A program made the translations under genes and the position numbers. Below, one piece after another: positions 11,001 to 25,900 of a stretch of DNA of 64,000 bases; within the stretch, counting starts at the first letter, position 1; the number at the start of each line of letters is the position of its first letter. Where the stretch lies: NCBI GenBank assembly GCA_027574665.1, contig CM050652.1:8846589-8910588 (forward strand). The letters are read 5' to 3'. Below the pieces are notes generated by a model. It searched no databases and was not told where the DNA came from. It worked only from the letters and a program-made list of their open reading frames with translations. This stretch comes from Rhynochetos jubatus (lineage: Eukaryota > Chordata > Aves > Eurypygiformes > Rhynochetidae).

Positions 11001-14000
11001 AACTTTAAAACAGAAGCTATATTTTCTAGGACATAATTATTGGAATTCATCAGCTTTACATGGGCATTAAGTTGGTTTTCTTTGGAAGTTTTTTTTGCCT
11101 TTCATTCTAATCGAAGCCGTACCTTCCTACTGGAAGCTTCAACCAAGTTTTTCAATACACACTGGGTCCTTTTAAAGCTCTGTACTGTTATGAGGCACAC
11201 CCCATTTTAAACTAGGAATCACAAGGCTTTTAAATTGACTGGTACTGAAAAAGTTTTATATGATAAATCTCAGCTTAACTACCTAAGTCAACCTGATCCT
11301 GTTTTTCATTAGGCGAGGTATTCAGCAGCTTCCATGGATTTCAGTGATTTCTAAGTTCTTTGTGATTTTTTTTTTTTTTTTAATGGTGTGGATGGTTCTT
11401 TGTCTTGATTTAAAGACAAATATTGAAAAAAATGTAAAGTTATAAATCCCTAAAAATCCTACTTTGAATTGTGCGTGCTACATATCAGCACAATGTTTGA
11501 TTATTACTTCCCTTCACAGGTTCTAGTCACTAAATCTTTCTGTCACTCATAGCTTAGAAAACAAATAATTTTGAACTTTAAAAAAAGGGAATTTTCATCA
11601 TTTGAGTGCCTTTCTTTGAACAGCAGAGAACTTTACATTTTGATAGTTATGAGATCATGTGTTCTCCATCCTGCCCACAGTATAATTTTTACTTTGCCAT
11701 GTACTTCCAGTGTATAAGTTCTCAAACTTCTGCAGCGTTGGCAACAACTTGACATTTCACAGCTCCCTTCCTCTTCATTCATAATTCTTCAAGGCAGCTC
11801 AGCATCTTCCATAGGAATTCCTTACATGAAAAAAAGTATTAGTAGGGAAAAGTGTAATGTGTTTTATGTGTGAGACAGCATCTAGATATTCAAAACTGCC
11901 TACATTCTGGTACCATTGACATGTCATCAAAATGCCAGACAATCCTTCAGATTTGCTAGTGAGTGACAGTGGGACAGTAGTGATCCGTCTCTGTGGTCTG
12001 CCCTATTTGATTTGAGGATTAAAAACTAATGCTAGGGTCTGCCACTTGAAGGAATGGATTTTATTAATTATGTAAACCTGAAGAACTATGCTACATATTT
12101 TTGAGTTCAAGACATTTAACTATTTTCAGATTACAGTTGGTGTCAGTAGCACAGTTTATCATTTGGTCTTATGTTTTCTACTTTAAAATTCTATTTTCAG
12201 ACACATTACCTGTCTAAACTTTAACTGGATAGCTTGCAATTTAAACATCAGGTGTCTGCCTCAGGCTGAATTTCTCTGGAAAGTTTCAGCAAATCTGTTC
12301 AGTAGTTTGCTGGGAACAGGTTCTGAGGACAGTGAATTTTCCATGGAAAAGTTCTGAATTAAATAAAATTTGTTTTCTTCAAACTTTCAGATAAAGAGCT
12401 TTTGCTTTGTGAGTCAGCTCTCTTGGACACCGCATATTGCCAAACTGAGAGAACAAGTAAACATTTCTCAAGTATTTCTTCTGTCAGACTAGAAGAATTA
12501 TTTTTAACCATAATTTTGAGTGAAAGATGTGACTATCTGTCTATATGAAAGGAGTTAATGGTTATTTTTAAATGTGGTAGAATGAGAAAAAAAAAAAATT
12601 TGATCAGTGACTATATGCCCGAGATTGTTCCTCACACAAAAATTCAAATACTTGTATAAACTACTTATGTGATGTCAGCATCATAAAGTAGCAGTCTTTT
12701 CCATATGGTTAAATATCTTTTTGGCATATTAAAATCAGAAATGTTTTCAGTCTGTCTTATTTGGGAACATAATAGACACACACCCTCACTGGAAAATTCT
12801 AATGTCAACAGAAGGTTTTTTCAAACTCGGAGGCTGTCAGCTGTGTAATAACACCTCACGCCTACTCATTCAGTACCACAGGTATTATGATTTTTCTGGC
12901 TAAATCTTAGGTTATTGCATTAAAAGAAACAGTGTACGGCCATGGTTTAGAAGTCTACTACATGCTGCTCAGAAGTTATATGAAGTGGATGCCCATTTTG
13001 CTTTGCTAAATAGAAAGTTTTAAGCTATTAAGAATCATATGAGGTTGAATGCTGTACAGAACACAGATAATGCAGATGATGTATTTTGCCCACTGAAACT
13101 CTGGTCTGTAGCTTGCACACAAGCTCCTCCTTGAGGAGATGAGAATTATTACTGCAGAAGGACCTTGTTTTTAACACGATTTTGTTTGCCACATTTTGCC
13201 TGACAGAAGATAGCTCTGAATTCTCTCTTCTGAGCTATTGCTGCTGTTCCTGAACCTTTGGCATTGCCCTAAATGCCAAAATATTAGGTGTCATTTTTCA
13301 ATAACAGCATCGTTCAGGAGAAGATCAGAGACAGACTAATTCAAAACCGTTTGGAGTGAGCTGCGTATTCAGATAAGCCAACACTTTTCTCCAATAACTT
13401 CTAGGTCACCTCTGGGTCCAAGGTGAAGAGACCTGAGAAAGTGAAGAATTGGTCTATCTGTACCTTATTTCATCATCCAGCCTCGGTGAAAGGGGGCAAG
13501 GAAATTTAAAAGAAGAGGTACAGAGAATTTCATGTCACTGGCATGTGTCCATGTTTCTGCTGTGTCCACTGGAAGAGCGACACTACAGGAAATGTAGCAT
13601 TTCATTGGTTAATTAATTATTTAATAAAAAAAAATATTCCTAATGTATAAGAAGAAGAAAATAGAAAGGCAGACAAAGTTCAATCACATAACCAATGACC
13701 AGCTATAGTTTATACTTAATAATGGTACAGTGTGTTCTTATCAGGCAGTGAAGATGCTGCCAAACATGCAAAATTATCAGAACAAAATGAGTGTAGCTGG
13801 TTTCCAGCAGACGCCCAGAGCTACACCCTTCTACCTCAACAGAAACCTGATTTCATGACACAAACAGGAGTGTTTTCTTTATAAACACTGTTGGAGGTAT
13901 TAATGTCTGGGGGTAGTAGATCTGAGGCATGTCTGACAGCGTGGTAAAAATGGATTTTTCTGAGCCTTGAGGATCTTATGGAAAACAACTTTCTAGCTGC

Positions 14001-17000
14001 AACTCCTTTTATTATATCAAGGGGAGTCTACAATCAACGTTTCTGCTAAGCATAATGTTTCACATAGCACATTGCCAGTGACCGAAAATAAATAAATAAA
14101 AAAGACAGTGGGTGAGAAGCTGGCATAGGGATGAGTGGGATGGGAGACATGAGAAGTCCCTAGATTCAGAGAGGAGAGAAGACAGTAGTACTGATTTTAT
14201 AAAACTACATTAAAAAAGGGAGGTGAGTGGGCATAATTCTGTTCAGTTGTGTAAAATAGTGTAGAAGATACTCTGTGTGTGTGCACATGCAATGTCAGGA
14301 CGTGAGGAGAAGATTTTGATTCATCTGGAATTTTAAATTTACTGTAAATCTACATGATTATTTAAAAAGCTCTATGAAGTGGAAAGCATTGTCTAATAAA
14401 TTTTAATTGAATCTGTAGGATTTTTCCAAGGGAGTGATGTTAATATGTGTTTCTACAGCCATCTCCAGACAGATAAGCCATGGTTAGTTTTTAATTTAAA
14501 CACAAACATTCTTTTCTTTCAATTTTACATTCTGAAACATTTCATAACTGGTAAAGATGGAAAACACTGTAAAGTAAGGTCAAGTAGAACTGAATATTTT
14601 TAAAGCAGTTTTCATTGTTTGCTATCTCCCATCATTCTTGATTAGTCTGAAAACATTTTCTGGCAGAAACAGTGAAATTGCACATATTAAGCAAATCTTA
14701 CAGAACAAAAGTTAAATGCTAATTTTACATTTGTAATAATCCAAAAATGACTCAACTGCTTATCTATTTCGAACAAACAGTACCATGTGACCTGTGCTCA
14801 GTTATAACATACATACTGTCAAATACTAACAAAGTTAAAATAAAGAAATAAATAAATGAGTAATTCAGATTATTTTGTACTTCACACAGGTGCTCCTTCT
14901 TAGCTTCTACAGTGTGTCTTGCCAAACCACAGGTCAGCCCAGAGTGAGGAGAGCCCAGTTTGGGTGAAGAGCTGCAGGATAATTCCTGGTGAGGAAGAGC
15001 TGGGTCACTGAGCAAGGGTTGGATCTAGTTAAAGGTAGGAATGTCCTGTGTGGGGCAGGGAAAGCAAGGGAGATCTACCAGAAATGAAATACCAGCAATA
15101 TCTCTAGCATTTATTTACAGACTTACTGCACTGATATTTCAATTAATCAGGGTTTCTAGATAAGGATTCATTGTTAATACTGATAACATTAGTCATTAGT
15201 TTGTAATATATTCCCATACTGCTTTATGCAAGAGGATAAAGGAGAGAAATGCAACATCCAAGGGAGAAAATAACAAACAGAAGAAAATCCCATATAGCAG
15301 TTATAATGACATACCACACAGAACTCTGAGTTAAAGTTGCCATGACAGCTGCAACCCAATTTTATTGCAGTTGGTATTGAATTCTCTAAATAGAGATATG
15401 AAGTATGGGTCTCAATATAATGACTATGCCATAGTATGCTGCCACAGCAGGATGTGTTAGGTAATTTCATAATATTAGTATTCTCCATTTCTCACTTTTC
15501 TAAGCATTGCATGCCCTTTTCTCAGAAGGGGGTGAAAAAGAGATTTTGTACTTCAAATGTCAGCCTATCATTGCCTGTAAAAGAAGTTGATGCAAAATGT
15601 TTTCCTTAGAGTGCAAGTCAGCAGTGGCAATACTTGTCTGTACTTTTCTTCAGCTCTGAATTTGCAAGGTGCTCAACACAGGCAGTGTCCTTTGTTTGAG
15701 GGAACAGCACTGTGGGTAATGTTGTATCTGTATCACAGTGTGTAGATTACACTGGCAACTCCTGCATAGTACAGGTACGTGTTAACAGACCCCTTGCAAC
15801 TTTGGGTCTTACCAGCAGGTAGGTGGGATTCCAAAACTGCCTCCCAGAAGGCCAAAAATAAACTTGTTATAAACTACAGTTTTATAAATTTATCAGTATT
15901 ATATGGCAGGACTAGTTCATATTACAACCCAAGAAGCCTCATTTTGTCCCACAGTCTATCTTAGCACATGCAGGATGCCGTCTGATAGCCGGTGGCTGGC
16001 TGGTTGCCTGTCTGCTTGATTCTAAAATCACTTTGGCAACTGTTATTTCCAAAGTGAAGAAAACAGACAACACCATTAAGGGTTGAAGATGAAGCTAGCA
16101 CCTCAGTCCCTGTGGAAAGGTGAAGCTGTCAAGGGGAAATGGACTTCCTAATCTTCTAAACCCGCAGGTTCTTGGTCTTAATAAAGAAAGAAGACTATAA
16201 CTATCAGTACAATGTGCAAACAAATCCATCTCAAACAAAATGATTGTGAAAAATTGTAGCTCCATAACCTACACTACAGACAAATTACTCTCTTTCACCT
16301 TAGTTACTTTGTATCCTGAAGATAATTTGAGAATGGGAAAGCTGCCGAAGAGTGACAACTGACCTAATAAATGGAATAAATCTGTCACTGTTGTTGTCAG
16401 TTTCCAATCTTGTCCGACAATGCATTTAGCTACCGTATCAGTGGCAAAATGAGGCTTGCAGAACATCAATTCCATTTAAATGAACACAGGAAACTCCATC
16501 TACAGAAACTCCTTGTGTTGCCTGGACTGTGACCGCAGCATTTTGAAGAAAGCTGCCACATTTATCAGGAAATCAGCATTATCAACACCTGAAATGGCCT
16601 TTCTTCAGACTCCCATCCAACTTGCTACCAGCAGACATCTTGAAATACTGGGTGTGGATCAAAAGCAAGACAGTTCTCATTGTACAACATTCCATTAAGC
16701 ATATTACGAGGATCAAAACAGATTGTAAGAAACAATCAGCCTCTTCTTGTTAAAATTTTACATCACTGTAGGACACCGAGCTGGTACAACTCAATGTAAT
16801 ACTATGCAAGTCAGTAAAACTGTGCTGCCTTTTGCTCTTTTATTAGAACTGATGCAATGAAGGACTGAGAAGCTGTGAATAGAATCGTTCTGCACTAACT
16901 AGCTTAAAAATATTTGAGACAAGGACTGGATTATACTCCATTTCCACGGAGCTGTGGAAGAGCTTTTCAATCACTGCCTTTACATGACTGCAGACCTGTG

Positions 17001-18239
17001 CGGAACCAAGGCCCAAACAGCTCTTTTCTTGGTTTTTGGTTTGGTTTTTTTTTTTAAGTTAAAAAAAACAGCTGAAAGGTTGTAGATTGTAATAGTTGAA
17101 GAAGCATGAGCAACCATCAGAAAAAGGAAAAATGTCCATGCATATTAGTGGGCAATCCCAGCACAAGAGCAAACATGTCAAGGGTAAATTTTTGACAGAA
17201 AGTAGAATAATTCTAAACTTTAGAATTTTTTATTATAATCCAATTAATTGATTGAACTAAGTTCCATTACATTTTGTAGGAGGAAAAGAACCTTCAACAT
17301 TCCTTAAATTAGGTCAATTAGTGAGATCTATATGATACAGTTATTTGAAATAACAATGATGAGTTCGATGCCATGACCTAGAGCCTTTAAGCCCTTTATT
17401 TGTTTGTTTGGGGGTTTTTACCACAAAAGAGTGAATGATAGTTTCTCCAAGATTGTTTCTATGTTTTTTGCAATTTTTATGGCTTTGACCTTCCAAGCTA
17501 CAATACAACTGATATCATAAATTACCCATGTACTTTCCAACTTGTCTGAATCCTAACATATTACCTGAGAAAGCCAGCTGAAACAGAACAGTAAATGATT
17601 CCTGTGAGGGGAAATATTCCTTTCTGATACTTACACTACAAACATACATTTGTTGTAGGCTTCTGCAATTGCTTATCTACACAGTGTTTTCTGCAGAGCA
17701 CCATTTCCTCAGACATATTGAAAAACTGTGAGGTACAATAGCAGTGCCAGCAAATATAGCTTCTTTCTCAGAAGATTGATATGCATAGTGTTATCTTTCC
17801 TTCCAAAAATGCAATAACTTTATATTAAAGAATCAATGCGAATTACATCAGAGCCCACTTTTGTCCTCTTATTCATAAGTAGCAACATATCTATTTTATA
17901 TGAAGCTAAGAAAATTACTATCGTTTTGGTATATCAAGAATAAGGACACAGTTCTAGGCTTCCATGCAATAATATCGCATTATTTCCAGATATTCCAAAC
18001 CAAAGTTAATTGAAATACTGCCATTGTTGCTTCTAACTTTTTTTTTTTTCAGAAAGCCATACAGGACCATTATTAAAAAATAAGCTAAGCACCTCAGTCT
18101 TCATAAAATAAAGTGACAGCTTCCTCCTTTAAAGTGTGAAAATCTGTAATACCAGAATATATTATTAGTGGGTAAATTACCACAGTTCTTTTGATCTTAG
18201 CTGATAGTATCATATTCTCTCAGCTGAAGGATTGTCCCA
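8025..18239. other. Unique AT-rich DNA without recognised genes
   Basis: About 10 kb with no ORF above 83 codons and no recognisable repeat family. The 9,770-10,080 stretch is somewhat richer in GC and carries a 73-codon plus-strand ORF (9,773-9,994) with no family motif. Simple A- and T-runs are frequent, for example T runs near 11,370 and 17,045 and an A run near 12,590. No RNA gene was recognised. Confidence 0.5.
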
Positions 18240-19745
18240 CCTTGCTTCATAAAGGCAAGCATATTTCTTGTTCGAGGCAGTTGAAAGCAGTAACCTGATG
18301 GATATGAGGTTGCTTCAGCTCTGTGTCCCAAGGTTCAGCCAGTAGCAAGGCTGAGTACATATTCACAAGACACACACAAACATGAATGCATACACGCATG
18401 CACAGCTGGCCACATACATCAACAAAACCCACCATGTATTGTCAGCACCCACATAAAAGCATAGAGCACTCCCACAAACATGAACGGTGTGGATGGCCTG
18501 ACCCTGTCCTTGCTTTCTGGCTGTCAGGATGGAAATCCAGTCATGGAAAACAAAAAAATATATGTGCACATAAAATATCAAACACCCCAGTGGTGAGCCT
18601 TAGATGCTTAACGTACGCAGTAGCTGGTCTGCAGATGTCCTGGTCCCCCCAGTTGCTAGTACCCAGACATACGAGCCCCAGAGATTTGCAGTTGCACTCC
18701 AGTAGTTGCTATCTTTCATCCAGTAGCTTGTACTTTTTATCCTATTTGCTGGCTAGTTCAGTTTGAACTTCAGCAGCTTTCCCACATACCCACTCAGGAT
18801 AGAGAGCACACCCATACAGAAGATAATTAGGAAGAGGATTTAATGAGAAGACAGGGCAGGTGAATGCTGAAACGCTAGGCTCAGTGTGTCAAGTGTACCA
18901 ACAAAAGACATTTACACCTGACCAGCTTGTTTTATCCCCTTTCCCCTGTATTTTTTCCTGCTTGTTCTTTCCTAATCCACCTTGACAGCTCCCTTTTGCT
19001 AATTTTGGTCCTCCCCGAAGGTCCTGTAATGTCTCACACATTCCCATCATTCCTTTAAAATACTCTGTAATAAATGTTATGTAATCCCCAAGTCTGCTTC
19101 CTCTGGTATCCCATAATAAGGTCTCTAGCTGTGCAGACAGTAACCCCTTCCATGTGCAAGGTGCTGGGAGACACTGTCCTTGATTCTTGGTGGGCTTCCC
19201 ACTGGGGACAGTGGTCCCACCATTCTCCTTGTGTAGTCCCAAGCAGCTCATTCAGGGTACATCATTTACATTATGGGGTTCCTCGGTTTGTCATTGTTCT
19301 GCTGATCTTCACTGGACCTTTGCATTCTTGCTGATTAGTTTTTATTCACGTAACTGTAATTCACAGCTAATAATAATTCCCATGAGATGAAGATCATTCC
19401 CCAAAGCCATCAGACGTTATGCTCCTCAGCATCTCCACACTGCCAGATTGTTAGCTTTGGATCCTTGTCTCAGTCTTTATCCACGTGTATGTTTGTTGCA
19501 TATTCTTGTTACTCTTGTGTATGAACAAGGCATGGATGTATGCACTACCACCTCCAGTCACATGCTTAGTGCAGTCCATTTCTCCCCAGAGAGACCTGGA
19601 GAAATGTCTGCCACATTTACTTTCCCTCTCTTTTTCATCTTTCCCATCTCCTTAACTATTGGAAGTAGTTTTTCTTGTTTCTTTTCTGACTCCTTTCTCC
19701 ACAGCTCTTATCCAGTTTTTTCTTCATTCTTTTACCTTTAGAAAA
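18240..19745. other. Unclassified segment, possibly an old retroelement remnant
   Basis: This 1.5-kb stretch differs in texture from its AT-rich flanks. It has a CA-rich start near 18,370-18,430, longer ORFs on both strands (126 codons at 18,386-18,766 plus; 120 codons at 18,889-19,251 minus), pyrimidine-rich parts, and an AATAAA at 19,069-19,074. None of the ORFs has a domain I recognise. An old LTR or LINE internal region is one explanation, a degraded untranslated exon another. I cannot define ends or target duplications. Confidence 0.25.
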
Positions 19746-22047
19746 TAGAAACAACATAATGGTCTTTAATAAGTACAGCTGTGGCAACTTATTTTAATTC
19801 CTTGGTTTTCTGGATTTGGGCACTGAGACATAAAATGAAAATAACAGAAAGTGTTGGTTACTCTTTGTGAGTTTCTTTCCATTTCCATATCCATCATATT
19901 TTTATTAGATTGAGGGACACTCTATTTTTCAAAAAAGTGACTTAATGAATTATGAAGTGTTATTCCAACTTTTCATAGAAATCATACATGTCTTATGATG
20001 ATAAACTTGTCATTTACCAATGACTAATTTGTCACTTTGTGTGGGATTCGTTTCAAGATTAAGACACCTACATTTAGCTGCCTGTATAAGCAAGATGTCT
20101 AACATCTCATAGTTAATGCCATTCTAGCCAATACAGTCGCTGGAGCCTGCCAGAACAACTGTATCTGAGATATCAGCATGTAGCTGGTAAACTTGCCACT
20201 GGACATGTGGGAGAGCTGTGCTCTTCTGGAGAGGTGCAGGGCCAGAGGGGGGGCCAGTTCAGTTGCAAAAACCTAACAACATTTGAGATACTTTTTGGAT
20301 TTCAAAAACTTACTTATAGGCCTAGCACATATGATGACAGACCTAGAGTAAATCACATTTTCTGAATATTTAAAAAGAAAAAAAAATCTAAAAAGAAAAG
20401 GCAATTAACCTTTGGCATCTAGGTAGAGTCTTAAATTCAGGTACCACTACTTTGAGGTTTGAGATTTTTCTTAAGAACTTCTATCATTATGAGCCAAAAA
20501 AGCTGTAAGATCATAACAACAATGGCTAATCTTCAAAATAACCAGAGCTCAATTCATTAACTGGCGTATTCACTTAAAGAATTGCCCATGATCAAGTATA
20601 TGCCTTCAAAATAAGTAACACTGAACTACAAGTGAACGTCTTCTACCTTCAAGTGGATGTGGAGATCTGAGGATGAGACAGACATAATTTGATCTGATTT
20701 CAAACTTGAAACTTTAGAAGCATTTCTTAAAAGTTTCCAAAGTTTTCAAGAAGAAAGGCTGAATTATTTTCTCAGTCTACAGTCTTGCTTCCAATCACGG
20801 GATGGAAATTGAAAATGCTCAGGTAGATTAGAGGACTCTAGGAGTGAAATGTGTCTTATTGATTGCTCATTGTTAGCAACCCTTTGATTTTAGTGATAAA
20901 TTGACTCCATACTTTCTTTTTCTTTTTGTGAAAGAAAATCATCACCCTTTTTTCATTTTTATATGTGAGATTTTCTCCTTTAATACACAGTTAAAAATGG
21001 AGATGGAAAAGAAACATTAAGTCAACTCAAGGAAAAGGTTTGATTTCAGATCTTCCATTCAACGCAGTCACTAGAACCACAGCTGAATTACTCTGGTGTA
21101 CATGATGAAAAACCACAGCTTAACTAGGACTGTCAGGTCTTACGCTAGAATCGAGGTGTAGCTACACCAGGCTTATAAAATTGATACTAGTACTTGGAAT
21201 ATTTTTTCACTTTGGACAAGTCAATTACTCCGACTTCTGTAGCTGCAAATTCTAATTTAGCATGGCAGCTGTGAGACTAGTATTGAAAATAAGAAAGAAA
21301 AAAACCCCATGGACAGGTCATTACTACTAGAAAAAAAGATTTCTTTTCCTACATGTATAACCTTTGTGGACAAATCCTGCTGTACTTGCAAAACATCTTC
21401 TGTAAGACAGAAAAGTCATACAGTAGATTCTGTACAGTTGCTCATGTGGGAGGTAAACTCCACAGAGTGTAATAAGAGGATGTTATCAGAACAGCAAAAA
21501 TCCATTAATATTGACTTTGGGATCTGCTATTACTGCAGCTCTTTTCTGAAAGTCATAACTGAAAATGCTCTCTAGCTCTTGAATACAAAATCAGAAACTT
21601 TTAAGCACAAATATCTAAAGGAGAAAGCAGATCCTGACACATTTTTTTTTCCAGGCTTTATTCTGCTATCATTCACGTGTGATTTCAGATGAAAAAGTAA
21701 CAAAAGATGTTTAACGCAAACAAAAAAACCTCCAAACAAACCCTAAAGAAGCGCACATTTAGTTCTAGTGAGTGTGCAGGGAGCAAAGCAGAACTACACA
21801 GGCATGACTAAAGCAAACTAAATAGAGAGAAGTTTTAATACTTTTCTTGTACCTGATGCCTGTTTGATACAGTGCGATACCTGACAGTGCAAGAACAGCT
21901 CCTCACCGAATACAGATTGGAGCAGGTCCAGTAGCTCCAATGGACTAAACCTTCTTCTGGTTTATGACCTTTGCTTCTGCCTCAAGTTGTAGCTCTACAT
22001 CTCAAAAAGATGTCTCTCCAAAAGTTTTGGGTTTTTTTGTTTCCCAG

Positions 22048-22067
22048 TTTATTTATTTATTTATTTT
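22048..22067. repeat. (TTTA)n microsatellite
   Basis: More than four TTTA units. Confidence 0.85.
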
Positions 22068-22872
22068 CTATTTCCTGACACACCTGTTTGGAATATGATA
22101 AAACTAAGGGAGCAGAAAGATCTGATAAACGGGATTTTTTTCCTGCGTCCAGTTTTCACATGTGCCACATGAATCCAATGGCCTGGGGCTCCAACCAGTA
22201 ACATGGAGAGGTTTTCTAGGAGCTGAGAGAAGCCTTGGTTCTCCATGGCAGCACATCTCCACATTGCTTTCCTGCACGGATCTCTTTGTTTGCAGGGGGG
22301 TTATGAGCTGTTATTAAACCAATAATAGGAAAACACCACACTAAGCTTCTTTGACCGTACTCTTTGAAATTTTGCCTAACTATTGTCCTAGTTGTTTATT
22401 CTATTAATCCTACTAAATTTTGCTCATCTATGCAGAGATGTATTGATCTTCATTACCTAAACAAATATCTCCACGAATAAATTGAAACTGTTCCAGAAGT
22501 ATTCCAGATGCCTTACTTTGAAAAGATACCACTAGCTATCAAGGTCTTTTTGGTGTATATTAATGTTTTTGGACAAAAATAGGGTGGACAATGACCAGTT
22601 CATAGAACAAAAGATCAAAGAATGATGCTGGCAAAGATGACAAGGTAGTAAAATGTCAGATACTTGCATGCAAATTACTTTTTAGTTCAGTATTAAATAT
22701 TCTTTATTTTCATATATCTTTTAATCTACCAGTCTTTATATAATGTGTCTGTAGTCTTTCATGATTATAACATCTTTGACAGAGCAAGGTTGTCTTATTC
22801 TAATTATTGGAAATGTGCAAAAGCCAAATATTATCTATAATTTTGGTTCAATCTAAATTCATCCATCATCTA

Positions 22873-22917
22873 TCTCCCACCTGCTAATCATCCTTCATTA
22901 CTCTCCCACCTGCTAAT
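22873..22917 (+). repeat. Direct duplication of a 16-mer with E-box and TAAT
   Basis: TCTCCCACCTGCTAAT occurs perfectly at 22,873-22,888 and again at 22,902-22,917, offset 29 bp. Each copy holds CACCTG, the E-box bound by ZEB1/ZEB2 and SNAIL proteins, and a homeodomain core TAAT. ZEB proteins are known to bind paired CACCT/CACCTG sites spaced by a few tens of bases. The duplication is seen directly; regulatory use is inference. Confidence 0.6.
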
Positions 22918-25900
22918 GAAAGGTAGACAAAAGGTCTAGTCTCTTCCCACAGATCTCTTAAATTTTGTTGTCTTTTGGTATAATCTCACCTTAAATTGCA
23001 GAGATGCATGACAGGAGAATATATTATAAAGGGGAAAATCTGATTTGAAGACCATTGTGTTCTCATTGAAGAAATGTTAGCTGGAAAACATGAGATTTTA
23101 ACCCAGTTGCTTTTGCCAGCTTGATTCCATCAGTTGTCTTTCTGAGATAAAAAGTATCATAGTAATTACAAATTAAAGAAAACTAAAATATTGGCCCACT
23201 ACAAATGCTGTTGGAACTTCATGAATTTTAAGATAAAAATTGTACCACACTGTAATTTTTCTGGACACAGATGATGTTTTCATTCAGTTGGACAGATGTA
23301 TAGAAGATATTTAAGGGCTCAGCCCTCATTAATTTCAGTTTGTTTTATATATAAATGTCCTTCAAACTTCCTCTTAATCTTGCTGCTTTATGCTTTTGAC
23401 AATAGAAAAAATATCATTGTTCTTTAGAAATGTTTTTGAGTTTAAACACAGTAAAGACAAATAGAAGCTTAAGAGTCCCATTTTAACATTAAGACACTCC
23501 AGAATTTTGCTCTAGTCCCTAGCTGTGTTTGCAGATAGTAAATCTATGTGTCTTACAATCTTCAGGTATAGAATGATCCTTCAGAAATATGGCAAGAAAT
23601 TTCCTTGGCAAAAGTTTGAAGAGTGCCTTGAAGATCTGTGGATATTTTATATCTTTGAAAAGTAATAGCAAGAACTGAACAACTTGAATATCTTTTCAGC
23701 CTATAATCATCATATTACTCCAGTGACACTTCTATCATATAATTCAGAAGGAGAAAGCCTGCTTTGTTTTCTTCTCCATCCCCATAATTTAGGTAAGAGT
23801 CTGAAAAAATATCTCTGACAGTGCAAGAGACGAGCTGTCAGTGAATGATACAGACAAGTTTACCACTTTAGAAAGATTCTGTGCAAGCCTGGAAGCATGA
23901 TATGCTGCTATAATTAAAAGAGAAGTGCATTGGAGGTTTAATAAAAGAAATGCCATCTGTCAGCGTTTTTGTTGAAAAAAGACATCATAATAAAGGAGCA
24001 GAAGCAGCCAGAGCAATGTGAAGGAAGAAAAGCAGTGCAGTGGTGCAATAGTACCATCTGCGAAGCAGCAGTGAGTTACAGACTCAACCTGGCCTTGGAA
24101 GGCCACGTCAAAGGACAAGCAGTGCAGCATTTTCTGCTGAGAATCAGAAATCTCTCACTTTTACAGAGGCATAGTGTTACTGGATGGGCACAGGAAGGCC
24201 ATTTGATTTGTTTTGAAGACTCTGCTGTGCATATATGAGTCCCAACCACAGCAGCCAGCCTGGCAAGATGAAGGGTTTTGGGGAATGAAGCCAGCTGAGA
24301 TGTTAGCTCACATGGTGGGTGAGGTCCGGCCACCAGGACTGTGCTCAGAGCTGAGCTGAGGACATACAACTTCAGGCTTGTATAGCAATTCATAACTTGT
24401 GTAGAGCAGCTTGTTACAGGAAGCCTGGGACTAAACCAGCATGTTAGAATGGTGGATTTATCTACATGGTGTTGCAAGAGGCTTTTTTTCTGTTTGAACG
24501 TGAAAGCCACACCTGGAACTCACTGCAGAGGCAGAACAAAACTACATTCATTTCAGAAATTAAGCCCAAATTAAACAGGAAATTGAGAACTGAGATAAAT
24601 GCGGACTCAGCCAAATTTAGAGATGAGTTTAAGTGACTGTTTATACCATCTAAGATGTTTATATCAGAATTTCTCAGTTTCTTATAATTAATATATGCAC
24701 ATATATATCTGTAACATTAAAGCGATTCATCATGCCTTTGGAAATAAGGAACTTGACAGAGCTCTAGAGGTTTCTGTCAGCAAAGAACACAACCCAGGCA
24801 TGACTGGCTTCACTAGAACTATGGCAGCTATAGTTTCATATTTGCAACAATTACAGCAACTGTCCCTCTCCAGAATCAAGAGCAGTCAGATCTGCACATC
24901 CCAGTATGCCTTTAGACCTCGAATAGACAAAGAAGGGAATGGATTTTTGGTTTTCCTACAAAAGTCACATATCTAATTTGGGTTGATTAGTCAGCAAAGA
25001 GAAAATTGCATGGTGACTTATGTTCAAACATTAAAAATGTTCAGGCAAAAAAATAAAAGGAAGAATCTCTTTTCTCTGTTAATACTGGCACGCTGACTGA
25101 GATTAGATTACAGGAAAGCTGTGTAATGTAAAAAGACTAGAACAAATATCTTGAGGAGGTTACAAATTCTTTGTTATGGAAGCTTCTATGAAAGTCAACA
25201 CAAGTATCTGGATACAGAAGACAAAGTTGTAGTTGATTCTGTCAGCAGGCAAAGGCATAGATTAATGTGGAGATCCCTTCCAGCTGAGCTTTCTGTCATT
25301 GTTACACCAGCCTCTCCACCAAATCCAGTGCAGTTTATTTATTGACCTGTGCCAGCCTGCCTAATGCAGATGTGAGCTACTGCTGAAGCCTGGCTCTTGG
25401 CTACTGGAATATGAAGACTTTCACAGAAAAATCAAGTGCTCGTTGAGGCTGCTGGATCTGTAGTGGCGATCTGTTTAACCTCCAAGCAGCTTCTACACAA
25501 TGGACTGCCAAATTGCCTTGATGCTTTTTTGTTTGGAGGGTTGCTTCTTTAAAAGCGTATCCATTTACAGTGCACACTTGAAACATTGGTAGGCATGAAA
25601 CTCTGCAGCTCTGAGCCAGTCTTGCAACCTTATCAGCTTCTAGATGAAGCTAATGTTTCTGTTAATTATCTAGCTGGATACTAGCTGTCCTCAGTTCATA
25701 GAAGCATGCTGAACATATTTGGGTCATAAGACAGGAGAAGTCCTGAGCCTGCAAGCTATAGTGTGGCCTTTCTAATTCAAAACCATTACACTCTGAATTG
25801 TGGTATGTGGTACATTCCCTGGCACGAGTACAACTCCACAATGTCTCTTGTTTTATGACTTCACACACTGGACACCGCCTCAGGTACTGGCTCAGCAACA

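Noticed and set aside
24076-24510. 144-codon minus-strand ORF
   Set aside because: It overlaps an 89-codon ORF on the other strand in a mid-GC patch. No recognisable family, and consistent with chance.
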